From positions 34,727 through 98,726 of the forward strand of contig NZ_JAOQAH010000067.1 in the NCBI RefSeq assembly GCF_025963695.1: a stretch of DNA of 64,000 nt, in the 5' to 3' direction. The position numbers were made by a program, and so were the translations under genes. The notes beneath the pieces are model-generated. The model did no database searches. It was not told where the DNA came from and saw only the letters and a program-made list of their open reading frames with translations. The DNA comes from Segetibacter sp. Lineage in GTDB: Bacteria; Bacteroidota; Bacteroidia; Chitinophagales; Chitinophagaceae. This document shows, in pieces, positions 1 to 7,178 of this stretch. The first letter of the stretch is position 1. Each line of letters begins with the position of its first letter.

Positions 1-154
1 CGGCGCCGGCTACCAATTCTTTATACAACCCGGCGGGACTATCTCCGGAAGCAGTACATATAACAGGACTGCGGCGATCTTTTATTATTTCAACAACGGT
101 GCTAAGGGCCTTCTTTGACATTGCTTCATAAGTACCAGATACAAAGATTTTCAT
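1..154 (-). CDS. NagB-like sugar-phosphate isomerase/deaminase, 5' part only
   Basis: The gene runs off the left edge; only about 51 N-terminal residues are present, starting at an ATG at 154. The start reads MKIFVSGTYEAMSKKA, followed by a conserved-looking CTASGDSPAGLYKELV segment. The latter resembles the TGxTPxxxY phosphate-binding loop of the NagB/6-phosphogluconolactonase superfamily, to which glucosamine-6-phosphate deaminase belongs. Which substrate it uses cannot be decided from the fragment. The gene points away from sucC and is separated from it by about 300 bases holding a dispersed repeat, a terminator and a tandem repeat. Confidence 0.55.
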   Translation of the reverse strand, partial: MKIFVSGTYEAMSKKALSTVVEIIKDRRSPVICTASGDSPAGLYKELVAGA

Positions 155-321
155 GCAAGAAATTGAATGGATGTTATTGAATGATGGTGTGGCGTTTGGT
201 TTATTTCTATTGGGTGGCAATTTTCCGGATTTATAAAAATGCCGACAAATGATTCTTTCTGTATAAAGCCAAATGCAGAATATATGTGGCTTTAAAAAGA
301 TGAATTACAATCTATCGTTGC

Positions 322-338
322 AGTGTGCGACGCAACAA
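322..338 (+). repeat. Dispersed intergenic repeat, B core (GCGACGC)
   Basis: Reads AGTGTGCGACGCAACAA on the plus strand. It has the GCGACGC palindromic core of subfamily B. It lies between the partial NagB-like gene and the 3' end of sucC. Confidence 0.6.
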
Positions 339-370
339 AAGCTACATGCCTGCAACCAGCTAAGTCCATA

Positions 371-401
371 AAAAAAGTCCCACCTTAAAAGATGGGACTT
401 T
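371..401 (-). terminator. Intrinsic terminator of sucC
   Basis: A 9-bp stem (AAAGTCCCA at 374-382 against TGGGACTTT at 393-401) is followed on the minus strand by a run of T residues. It sits about 60 bases after the sucC stop, in the right orientation to end the sucC transcript. Confidence 0.75.
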
Positions 402-405
402 ACAA

Positions 406-457
406 CTTATTACTTACAACTTAAAACTTATTACTTACAACTTAAAACTTACAACTT
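406..457. repeat. 21-bp tandem repeat after sucC
   Basis: Two perfect 21-bp units, each starting CTTATTACTTACAACTTAAA, occupy 406-426 and 427-447. A partial third unit runs to about 457. The array ends directly at the sucC stop codon and precedes its terminator. It has no visible coding role. Confidence 0.7.
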
Positions 458-458
458 C

Positions 459-1670
459 CTAAGCCACCGCTTTCCTCACCAACTCTGCAGCCTCGCTTAA
501 CAAAATTGCGCTTTGCACTTTTAGTCCGCTTTCGTCTATCAGCTTTTTAGCTTCCTCAGCGTTTGTTCCTTGTAGGCGAACAATGATAGGAATATTAATA
601 TTTCCCATTTTATTGTACGCTTCAATAACGCCGGATGCAACACGATCGCAACGAACGATACCGCCAAAAATGTTAATTAGAATTGCTTTTACATTGGGAT
701 CCTTCATGATGATCTTAAATCCGGCTTCCACAGTTTGAGCATTTGCAGTACCACCTACATCAAGAAAGTTTGCAGGTTCGCCACCGGCAAGTTTAATCAT
801 GTCCATGGTAGCCATAGCAAGGCCGGCGCCATTCACCATACAACCTACGTTACCGTCTAACTTTACAAAATTCAGGTTGTATTGACCAGCTTCGACTTCA
901 GTAGGATCTTCCTCGTTTACATCCCGCAGGTTTGCAAGATCAGCGTGACGCATTAAAGCGTTCTCATCTAAATTCATTTTGCAGTCAACCGCTATGATTT
1001 TTTCATCGGCTGTTTTAAACAGGGGATTTATTTCCAACATGCTGCAATCGAGTCCGCAATATGCACTGTAAAGATTGGTAACGAACTTAACGCAATTCTT
1101 AAATGCTTCACCGCTTAGTCCAAAGTTGAAAGCAATTTTTCTTGCCTGGAAACCTTGAAGACCACCGCCGGGATGAACCCACTCTTTAAAAATTTTGTCA
1201 GGAGTATTGTGTGCAACTTCTTCAATATCCATTCCTCCTTCAGTGCTGTACATAATTACATTCTGACCTTTTGCACGATCAAGCAATATGCTCAGGTAAA
1301 ATTCTTTAACAGGGTTTGGACCAGGATAATATACATCCTGGGCGATAAGTACCTTGCTTACTTTTTTACCCTGAGGGCCTGTCTGAATGGTCACTAATGT
1401 ACCGCCCAACAAATTTTTAGTAATATTCGAAATGTCTTCAAGACTCTTGCCTACAGCTACACCGCGTTGTTCTTTCCCTTCAATTTTCCCTTTTCCACGT
1501 CCGCCCGCATGTATCTGTGCTTTTACTACCGCAAAGTGGTTGCCAGTATCATTTTTAATTTGCCTGTATGCTTCCTCAGCAGCCATTACGGTATCTACTG
1601 CAATACCTTCCTGTACAGGAACTTTGTATTTCTTTAGTAACTCCTTAGCCTGGTACTCATGCAAATTCAT
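459..1670 (-). CDS. sucC: Succinyl-CoA synthetase beta subunit (ADP-forming)
   Basis: 403 residues, close to the usual 385-400 for SucC. The protein pairs with SucD to convert succinyl-CoA to succinate with nucleotide phosphorylation in the TCA cycle, in the cytoplasm. The start MNLHEYQAKELLKKYKVPV is the hallmark of the ATP-grasp domain. The C-terminal CoA-ligase domain shows NIFGGIVRCDRVASGV, typical of the family. sucD is not adjacent in this window. The gene diverges from pncB across about 500 bases and is followed by a tandem repeat and a clear terminator, so it is probably transcribed alone. Confidence 0.95.
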   Translation of the reverse strand: MNLHEYQAKELLKKYKVPVQEGIAVDTVMAAEEAYRQIKNDTGNHFAVVKAQIHAGGRGKGKIEGKEQRGVAVGKSLEDISNITKNLLGGTLVTIQTGPQGKKVSKVLIAQDVYYPGPNPVKEFYLSILLDRAKGQNVIMYSTEGGMDIEEVAHNTPDKIFKEWVHPGGGLQGFQARKIAFNFGLSGEAFKNCVKFVTNLYSAYCGLDCSMLEINPLFKTADEKIIAVDCKMNLDENALMRHADLANLRDVNEEDPTEVEAGQYNLNFVKLDGNVGCMVNGAGLAMATMDMIKLAGGEPANFLDVGGTANAQTVEAGFKIIMKDPNVKAILINIFGGIVRCDRVASGVIEAYNKMGNINIPIIVRLQGTNAEEAKKLIDESGLKVQSAILLSEAAELVRKAVA

Positions 1671-2193
1671 ATAGCTAATTTATTTTTGGCGAATATAGTT
1701 CAATTAGAAATCGGGATTTAAAAATCGAAGATTTTTTGTTTGCTAACGTTGGTATGCTAATCAACTTCGTTGTGTCACTCACTTTTACAAATTGTTCTTT
1801 ATTCAGCAAATTTCACCTGTTCTTTTTTCTCTTTTCGGGAGATTTATAAAACCGGTATTATTTCATGCAAACCTCAAAATCTGGTAGATTTCTTCAAGAC
1901 AATTCCACTCCTCATTACGCTTGTTTGCATCTATACATGTATGTAAGGCTTTCATCTTACATACATACGTGATTGCCCCGCGCTGTTTCAACAACTTTTT
2001 TTGCATTCAAACACCGAACTTCCTTTTGCCAGGAATGTAAGAATGCGCTGGTATTTAAACTACGGCAGAAAAAAGAGGTAATGCCGGGTTTTCAACCATC
2101 CCCGTATATTACTTCCTGCCATCCACCGGCAACTTGTTAATTTTCAACTTTTAGCTGGTAGCATGTTTGCATAAATTTCTAAAAAAAACAAAA
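1671..2193. other. Divergent intergenic region between sucC and pncB
   Basis: About 520 bases upstream of both genes. It holds one dispersed repeat (1767-1790) and an 11-bp inverted repeat (arms 1937-1947 and 1956-1966, 8-base loop) without a T run, so the hairpin is not an obvious terminator. TATATTCG on the minus strand, about 24 bases before the sucC ATG, is a one-mismatch -7 box. No coding sequence was recognised. Confidence 0.5.
1767..1790 (-). repeat. Dispersed intergenic repeat, A core (GTGACAC)
   Basis: The plus strand reads TCGTTGTGTCACTCACTTTT, the reverse complement of the A consensus GTGAGTGACACAACGATG. It lies in the divergent sucC/pncB region. Confidence 0.75.
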
Positions 2194-3378
2194 ATGGCTA
2201 AAGCCGAAGTACAACTTTCTTCTTTACTTGATAACGACTTTTACAAGTTTACAATGCAGCATGGCGTTGTTAAGTTGTTTCCTAAGGCGAAGGCTCGTTA
2301 TAAATTTATCAACAGGGGGAAACACAGTTTTCCTGATGGTTTTGCCGAAGCTCTTCGGGCAAGCGTAGATGCAATGGCAACCCTGAAGCTGACCCTGCCG
2401 GAAAAAGAGTATTTAGCCGTAACCTGTCCATATCTTGATCCTACTTACTTTGATTTTTTGCAAGGCTACTGTTACAATCCAGAAGAGGTAGTGATTGAGC
2501 AGAAGGGTAATGATGTTCGTATTTTTGTAGAAGGGTACTGGTACAGAACCATACTTTGGGAAGTACCGCTACTATCACTTCTATCAGAGTTATATTATAA
2601 ATTGACCAACCAGCAACGCAGCAACGATCAGCAGGTGGTAGAGATAACCAAAGAAAAAATAGAGAAATACAACACTCTGGGCGTAACCGTAGCGGAGTTT
2701 GGAACCCGCCGGAGACATTCGTACCAGGTGCACCGTTTGGTAATGCAGGCGCTTAAACAATACGGGCAAAAGTCTTTTGTCGGTTCAAGCAATGTACATT
2801 TTGCAATGGCAAATGGGGTAAAGCCAATAGGCACACATGCGCACGAATGGTTTATGTTTCATGCAGCTAAATACGGGTTTAAAATGGCGAACTCTTTAGG
2901 CCTCGATAATTGGGTGAAGGTTTATAGAGGCGACCTGGGTATTGCGCTTTCTGATACTTATACTACAACGGTCTTCTACGACCAGTTTGATCGAATGTTT
3001 GCCAAACTTTTTGACGGGGTGAGACATGACAGCGGAGATGCAATTGAATTTGCACAACTAACAATAAGGCATTACCAAAAGCTGGGCATAGATCCTATGT
3101 CAAAAACTATTGTTTTCTCGGATGCTCTGAATTATGAAAAAGTAGCACGGATAGCAGAATTTTGCAGGGAAAAAATAGGTATGTCTTTTGGCATTGGTAC
3201 AAATCTTACCAACGATGTTGGTTTAAAACCGATGAATATTGTTATTAAAATGGTGGAGGCATTTCCGGATGGGGGAGCCTGGACGCCGGTTGTAAAATTG
3301 TCGGATGAACGCGGCAAATACACCGGAGACGAAAAGACAATTAACCTGGCAAAAACTATTTTAAACATTCCTGAATGA
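2194..3378 (+). CDS. pncB: Nicotinate phosphoribosyltransferase
   Basis: 394 residues from the ATG at 2194. A start at 2167 would add nine Lys-rich residues (MHKFLKKTK); the inner start is preferred because MAKAEVQLSSLLDNDFYKFT fits the family N terminus. The enzyme makes nicotinate mononucleotide from nicotinate and PRPP in NAD salvage. Recognisable segments are DNDFYKFTMQH, EFGTRRRHSYQVHR, GTHAHEWFMFH, with the histidine region that is phosphorylated in characterised homologues, and FGIGTNLTND, the phosphate-binding end of the barrel. A small acidic protein gene follows 52 bases downstream on the same strand. Confidence 0.93.
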   Translation: MAKAEVQLSSLLDNDFYKFTMQHGVVKLFPKAKARYKFINRGKHSFPDGFAEALRASVDAMATLKLTLPEKEYLAVTCPYLDPTYFDFLQGYCYNPEEVVIEQKGNDVRIFVEGYWYRTILWEVPLLSLLSELYYKLTNQQRSNDQQVVEITKEKIEKYNTLGVTVAEFGTRRRHSYQVHRLVMQALKQYGQKSFVGSSNVHFAMANGVKPIGTHAHEWFMFHAAKYGFKMANSLGLDNWVKVYRGDLGIALSDTYTTTVFYDQFDRMFAKLFDGVRHDSGDAIEFAQLTIRHYQKLGIDPMSKTIVFSDALNYEKVARIAEFCREKIGMSFGIGTNLTNDVGLKPMNIVIKMVEAFPDGGAWTPVVKLSDERGKYTGDEKTINLAKTILNIPE

Positions 3379-3430
3379 GGATCGAAGCGGCACAATTTTT
3401 TAACTACCCGATAAAACAACAGACACTAAA

Positions 3431-3721
3431 ATGGCAAGTATGGACAATAATAACCCCGCTGAAATGAGTAATGAAGATCTTGAAAAAGATATGCAAAAGA
3501 GGAACGAGGAAGATGGCAAAGGCAACCAGGAGCATGTGCAAAAAAGTACTGCAACAGAAGGTGAGTTATTAACGCCTGATACCGACCCGGCGGCGGTACC
3601 CAAGGTAGATGCTTCAGGATTTATCGTTGATGAAAACGCACATGTCGGTAATATGCCTGACCCCGAAGCTTTAGATAGTTGGGAGAGTAATGATGATGAT
3701 CCAAATAAGTTGTCAAGCTAG
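3431..3721 (+). CDS. Small acidic hydrophilic protein of unknown function
   Basis: 96 residues, rich in Asp, Glu, Asn and Lys, with no hydrophobic segment, cysteine or recognisable motif. It is probably intrinsically disordered and cytoplasmic. It follows pncB in the same direction and a strong hairpin terminator lies immediately after it, which supports it as a real expressed gene. The start at 3431 is preceded by an A-rich stretch. No function is proposed. Confidence 0.6.
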   Translation: MASMDNNNPAEMSNEDLEKDMQKRNEEDGKGNQEHVQKSTATEGELLTPDTDPAAVPKVDASGFIVDENAHVGNMPDPEALDSWESNDDDPNKLSS

Positions 3722-3743
3722 CCGCAGAGAACATAGCTTTTGA

Positions 3744-5123
3744 TTATCGGTGTTGAGGTATATCAACACCTTTTAATTTTCTATACATTTCTGTTGCATA
3801 CAGGTCAGTCATACCCGATATTAAATCAAAGGCGCTCAGTACTTTTTCGTATGGTGAATTTGTGTCTTCAAATTCCCTAAACTGTACCGGGAACAACTTC
3901 AGCACTTTTTCATCTTTATGATCAGGTTTCTTCTTCAACAGTGCGGGAACAAATAAGCCGAGCAATTCAGACATTACGTTATAGCCCGCTATTTCAATTT
4001 CCAAAACCGTGTCATGGTTATAAATCTTCTCGTTTGAGATTTTCATCACTTCTTTCAACGCGCCGTAACGGTTTTCAATGTTATCGATCAAAGTATCATT
4101 AAATGTCCCTTCTAATATAGATTGCCTGTTCTCCCAAAACACTTCCGCTGCTTTTATAGTAAGAAGATTAATTGCCCTTGCCCTCAGGAAGCTAATTTTT
4201 TCATTCATATCATCAATCCTGTCGTAAATCTCCTCGGTTCTCTTTTTAAAATCTTGCTCGTCATTAAGGCAATCAATTACGTGAAAGAAAGAAGTTCTCA
4301 CTAAATCATGAGAGAGAATACCAAGCCTGTGCGCATCTTCCATATCAATGATGCTGTAACAAATGTCGTCTGCCGCCTCTACCAGGTAAACAAAAGGGTG
4401 ACGTTTGTACATCACCGTTTCGCCTTCTTCGCGGTGCATTCCTAATTTTTCAGCAATCGCATGAACGGCGTGGGCTTCAGATAAAAAGAAGCCGAATTTC
4501 TTTCTGTGCTTAAATCGCTTATCTATACCTGTTGCCTCACAAGGATATTTTAGTATGGATGCAATTGTTGTGTAGGTAAGTCCTAGTCCTGCAGTCAATC
4601 TTCCTTTAAAAACGTGGGTTAGTATTCTGATTGCATTCGCATTGCCTTCAAAGTTCGATATGTCTGCCCACTCTCTTTCGCTGAAGAAGCTTTGGAGTTG
4701 TTTTTCATCAATAAGCGAATTAGCATTATTAATAAAATAGGCTGAAATAGCTTTTTCGCCCGAATGTCCGAATGCAGGATTGCCAATATCGTGTGCAAGG
4801 CATCCGGCAGCTATAACGTTTGCCAGCTCGTACCTATAGAACTCGTAACTGTCGCTCGACTTATCGGCAATTTCTTTACTTAATTTTTCTCCTACCATAC
4901 TACCCAATGATCGCCCTACACTGGCAACTTCCAGCGAATGCGTAAGACGGTTGTGCACAAAAGTGCTCCCCGGCAGTGGAAATACCTGCGTTTTATTTTG
5001 TAATCTCCTGAAAGCTGATGAAAATATAATCCGGTCAAAATCTTTTTGAAATCCCGATCTCGGTCCGGCAGATTCTTTTTGTTGTCCTATACGTTGCGTA
5101 GTAAAAATTGTCTCCCAATTCAT
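3744..5123 (-). CDS. dgt: Deoxyguanosinetriphosphate triphosphohydrolase-like protein
   Basis: 459 residues, HD-domain superfamily. It probably hydrolyses dGTP or other dNTPs to the nucleoside and triphosphate, controlling nucleotide pools. Visible motifs are HNRLTHSLEVA, which supplies the first histidine, and CLAHDIGNPAFGHSGE, which supplies the His-Asp metal pair. The N terminus RSGFQKDFDRIIFSSAFRRL is typical of bacterial dGTPases. The gene converges with the small acidic protein gene and diverges from pdeM. Its last codons contain the opposing terminator. Confidence 0.9.
   Translation of the reverse strand: MNWETIFTTQRIGQQKESAGPRSGFQKDFDRIIFSSAFRRLQNKTQVFPLPGSTFVHNRLTHSLEVASVGRSLGSMVGEKLSKEIADKSSDSYEFYRYELANVIAAGCLAHDIGNPAFGHSGEKAISAYFINNANSLIDEKQLQSFFSEREWADISNFEGNANAIRILTHVFKGRLTAGLGLTYTTIASILKYPCEATGIDKRFKHRKKFGFFLSEAHAVHAIAEKLGMHREEGETVMYKRHPFVYLVEAADDICYSIIDMEDAHRLGILSHDLVRTSFFHVIDCLNDEQDFKKRTEEIYDRIDDMNEKISFLRARAINLLTIKAAEVFWENRQSILEGTFNDTLIDNIENRYGALKEVMKISNEKIYNHDTVLEIEIAGYNVMSELLGLFVPALLKKKPDHKDEKVLKLFPVQFREFEDTNSPYEKVLSAFDLISGMTDLYATEMYRKLKGVDIPQHR
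3749..3774 (+). terminator. Terminator overlapping the 3' end of dgt
   Basis: An 8-bp stem, GGTGTTGA (3749-3756) with TCAACACC (3763-3770) and a 6-base loop, is followed by TTTTAATTTT. It would end transcripts of the pncB/small-protein unit, and it lies inside the last codons of the convergent dgt gene. Confidence 0.65.
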
Positions 5124-5270
5124 GTTTAAAATTAAGCTTTAGTAACACCCGGTAACGGCTGCAAAAGTCTGTCAATAATTTTTAAAAGAATAATTCTAAA
5201 ACAACGCGCCGTCAAAAGCTGCTTCACTCAGTCTTATCCGTAAACTAATTCCTCCGCACTTTGTATTATA

Positions 5271-5278
5271 TATCTTTG
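5271..5278 (+). promoter_or_regulatory. -7 promoter box upstream of pdeM
   Basis: TATCTTTG matches the Bacteroidota -7 consensus TAnnTTTG. It ends 19 bases before the GTG start of pdeM. No good -33 TTG was seen at the expected distance. Confidence 0.5.
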
Positions 5279-5297
5279 GCGCGTAAAATATTTAGGA

Positions 5298-5981
5298 GTG
5301 CAGGTATCAGAGAAGTTTTTATTACATCAACAAACGCTGTGGCTGTCACCCGATCGCTGCATTTATTGGGAAGAGCAAAATGTCCTAATTGTCTCAGATC
5401 TTCATTTTGGCAAAACGGGTCATTTTCGTAAATCAGGCATAGCCGTTCCACAGAATGTTTACAAAGAGGATATGCAAAGACTAATGGCGCAGTTACAATT
5501 TTACAAGCCCGAGCAGTTATTAGTGGTAGGCGATTTGTTTCATAGCGTGTTGAACAAAGAGCTGGATTTATTCAAAAAATGGAGAAGCGATTTCAGCACC
5601 CTTCACATTCAGTTAGTAAAAGGCAACCACGACATCCTGAAAAGAGAGTGGTACGCCGACTCTAATATTTCTGTTTCGGATTTACACTATCACCTTGCAA
5701 ATTTTTGTTTTGTGCACGACATTACCGAAGCATGTGCGCCCTCTGAAAATATTCATTATTACTTCAGCGGCCACATCCATCCGTGCGTGCTGCTAAAGGG
5801 GCTTGCAAAACAAAAGGTCTCTTTGCCTTGTTATTATTTTGCTGAAAATTTTGCCGTAATACCAGCTTTTTCAAAATTTACAGGAACCGCGCTAATAGAT
5901 AGAAAATCTGCTGATAATGTTTTTGCCATTATACCTTCCAACCTGGCAAAAGGTCAGCAAGGTGCGGTTGTGAAAGTGTAA
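5298..5981 (+). CDS. pdeM: Ligase-associated metallophosphoesterase (PdeM type)
   Basis: 227 residues from a GTG start at 5298. It has the calcineurin-like phosphoesterase motif set in order: SDLHFGKTGHFRKSG (D-x-H), VGDLFHS, KGNHD and SGHIHP. This matches the MPE member of the bacterial repair cluster that also contains an Lhr-type helicase, an ATP-dependent ligase and a metallo-beta-lactamase-fold exonuclease; all four occur in this window. Known MPE members are Mn-dependent DNA endonuclease/phosphodiesterases. Here the gene is on the opposite strand from its partners and is followed by a histone-deacetylase-like gene. Confidence 0.88.
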   Translation: MQVSEKFLLHQQTLWLSPDRCIYWEEQNVLIVSDLHFGKTGHFRKSGIAVPQNVYKEDMQRLMAQLQFYKPEQLLVVGDLFHSVLNKELDLFKKWRSDFSTLHIQLVKGNHDILKREWYADSNISVSDLHYHLANFCFVHDITEACAPSENIHYYFSGHIHPCVLLKGLAKQKVSLPCYYFAENFAVIPAFSKFTGTALIDRKSADNVFAIIPSNLAKGQQGAVVKV

Positions 5982-6050
5982 CGTGAATGAAAATGACGGG
6001 CTTTTAAAAAGATTGTTTTTGAACTCAACCGTAAGTCCCTTTTGAGTCAG

Positions 6051-6070
6051 TCGTTGCGTCGCACTCTTCA
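6051..6070 (-). repeat. Dispersed intergenic repeat, B core
   Basis: The plus strand reads TCGTTGCGTCGCACTCTTCA, between pdeM and the deacetylase-like gene. Confidence 0.65.
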
Positions 6071-6130
6071 ACGGTAGAACAGTATGGAACAAAAAATGCC
6101 TTAAATTAAGAATCGACAAATATCAGCGAC

Positions 6131-7033
6131 ATCATCAAGATAGCCTACTCTCCAATTTATTCTCACCCGTTGCCTGAAGGTCACCGCTTTCCCATGCTGA
6201 AGTATGAGCTAATTCCCGGGCAATTATTGCACGAGGGTACCATTACCCCTGACAATATTTTTGCCTCCCCGCCCTGCAGCCAAGAAATAATTTTGCTTAC
6301 ACACACTCGTGAATACCTGGATAAACTGCTCAATCAAAAATTATCCGCTTCCGAACAAAGAAGGATAGGGTTTCCCCAATCACCAGAGTTGACAGAAAGG
6401 GAACTAATGATCACACAAGGAACAATTGATTGTTGTCATTATGCTTTTGAAAGTGGTGTGGCCCTAAATGTTGCCGGCGGAACGCATCATGCATTTGCAG
6501 ATAGGGGAGAAGGCTTCTGCATGTTAAACGACCAGGGCGTTGCATCAAACTATTTAATTGATAAAAGGCTGGCTAAGAAAATTCTGATAATAGATTTGGA
6601 CGTTCACCAGGGAAATGGTACCGCTAAGCTTTTTGAAAATGAACCCCGGGTTTTTACTTTCAGCATGCATGGCCAACACAATTATCCTTTTCATAAAGAA
6701 CAGTCAGACCTTGACATGCCCCTTACAGATGGAATAGACGATGGGGAGTATCTAAACATCCTATCGGAGACATTGCCCGAGCTATTCATGCAGGTAAGGC
6801 CAGATTTCTGCTTTTACCAATCCGGTGTAGACATACTTGAAACAGACAAGTTTGGTAAGTTAAAAGTGAGCCTGCAAGGATGTAAACAGAGAGATGAAAT
6901 GGTGCTTTCGCTTGTTAAGAAACACGCAGTTCCTTGTGTGGTTTCTATGGGTGGCGGTTATTCTCCTGACATAAGAAACATTGTGGAGGCCCATTGCAAT
7001 ACTTTTAGAACAGCTTTTGATATTTACCGATAA
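6131..7033 (+). CDS. Histone-deacetylase family hydrolase, no canonical start codon
   Basis: About 300 residues. The zinc-hydrolase motifs of the AcuC/HDAC family are present: GGTHHAFADRGEGFC (the two active-site histidines), DLDVHQGNG (Asp-x-His zinc ligands), YQSGVDIL (second Asp ligand) and SMGGGYS (catalytic Tyr region). The family N terminus IKIAYSPIYSHPLPEGHRFP is encoded from about 6131. That open frame has no ATG, GTG or TTG before it, only ATC ATC. The first conventional start is TTG at 6170, which would remove the first beta strand. Translation may use ATC, or there may be a base error. It lies between pdeM and lhr, so a link to DNA repair is possible but unproven. The substrate is unknown. 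Confidence 0.85.
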   Translation: MIKIAYSPIYSHPLPEGHRFPMLKYELIPGQLLHEGTITPDNIFASPPCSQEIILLTHTREYLDKLLNQKLSASEQRRIGFPQSPELTERELMITQGTIDCCHYAFESGVALNVAGGTHHAFADRGEGFCMLNDQGVASNYLIDKRLAKKILIIDLDVHQGNGTAKLFENEPRVFTFSMHGQHNYPFHKEQSDLDMPLTDGIDDGEYLNILSETLPELFMQVRPDFCFYQSGVDILETDKFGKLKVSLQGCKQRDEMVLSLVKKHAVPCVVSMGGGYSPDIRNIVEAHCNTFRTAFDIYR

Positions 7034-7120
7034 TCGTGGCAGGGTAATAACGGTTGAGAAAACATATAACGTTGCAGGACTGTTATAGTCAAAAGGAAAA
7101 AAGTTGATCAAGTTATACAA

Positions 7121-7147
7121 GTATAAGTGAGTGACACAACGATGTTT
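7121..7147 (+). repeat. Dispersed intergenic repeat, A core
   Basis: Contains AAGTGAGTGACACAACGATG. It sits between the convergent 3' ends of the deacetylase-like gene and lhr. Confidence 0.8.
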
Positions 7148-7178
7148 AGCACAGGTCGGATGCTGACTAATAATAATT

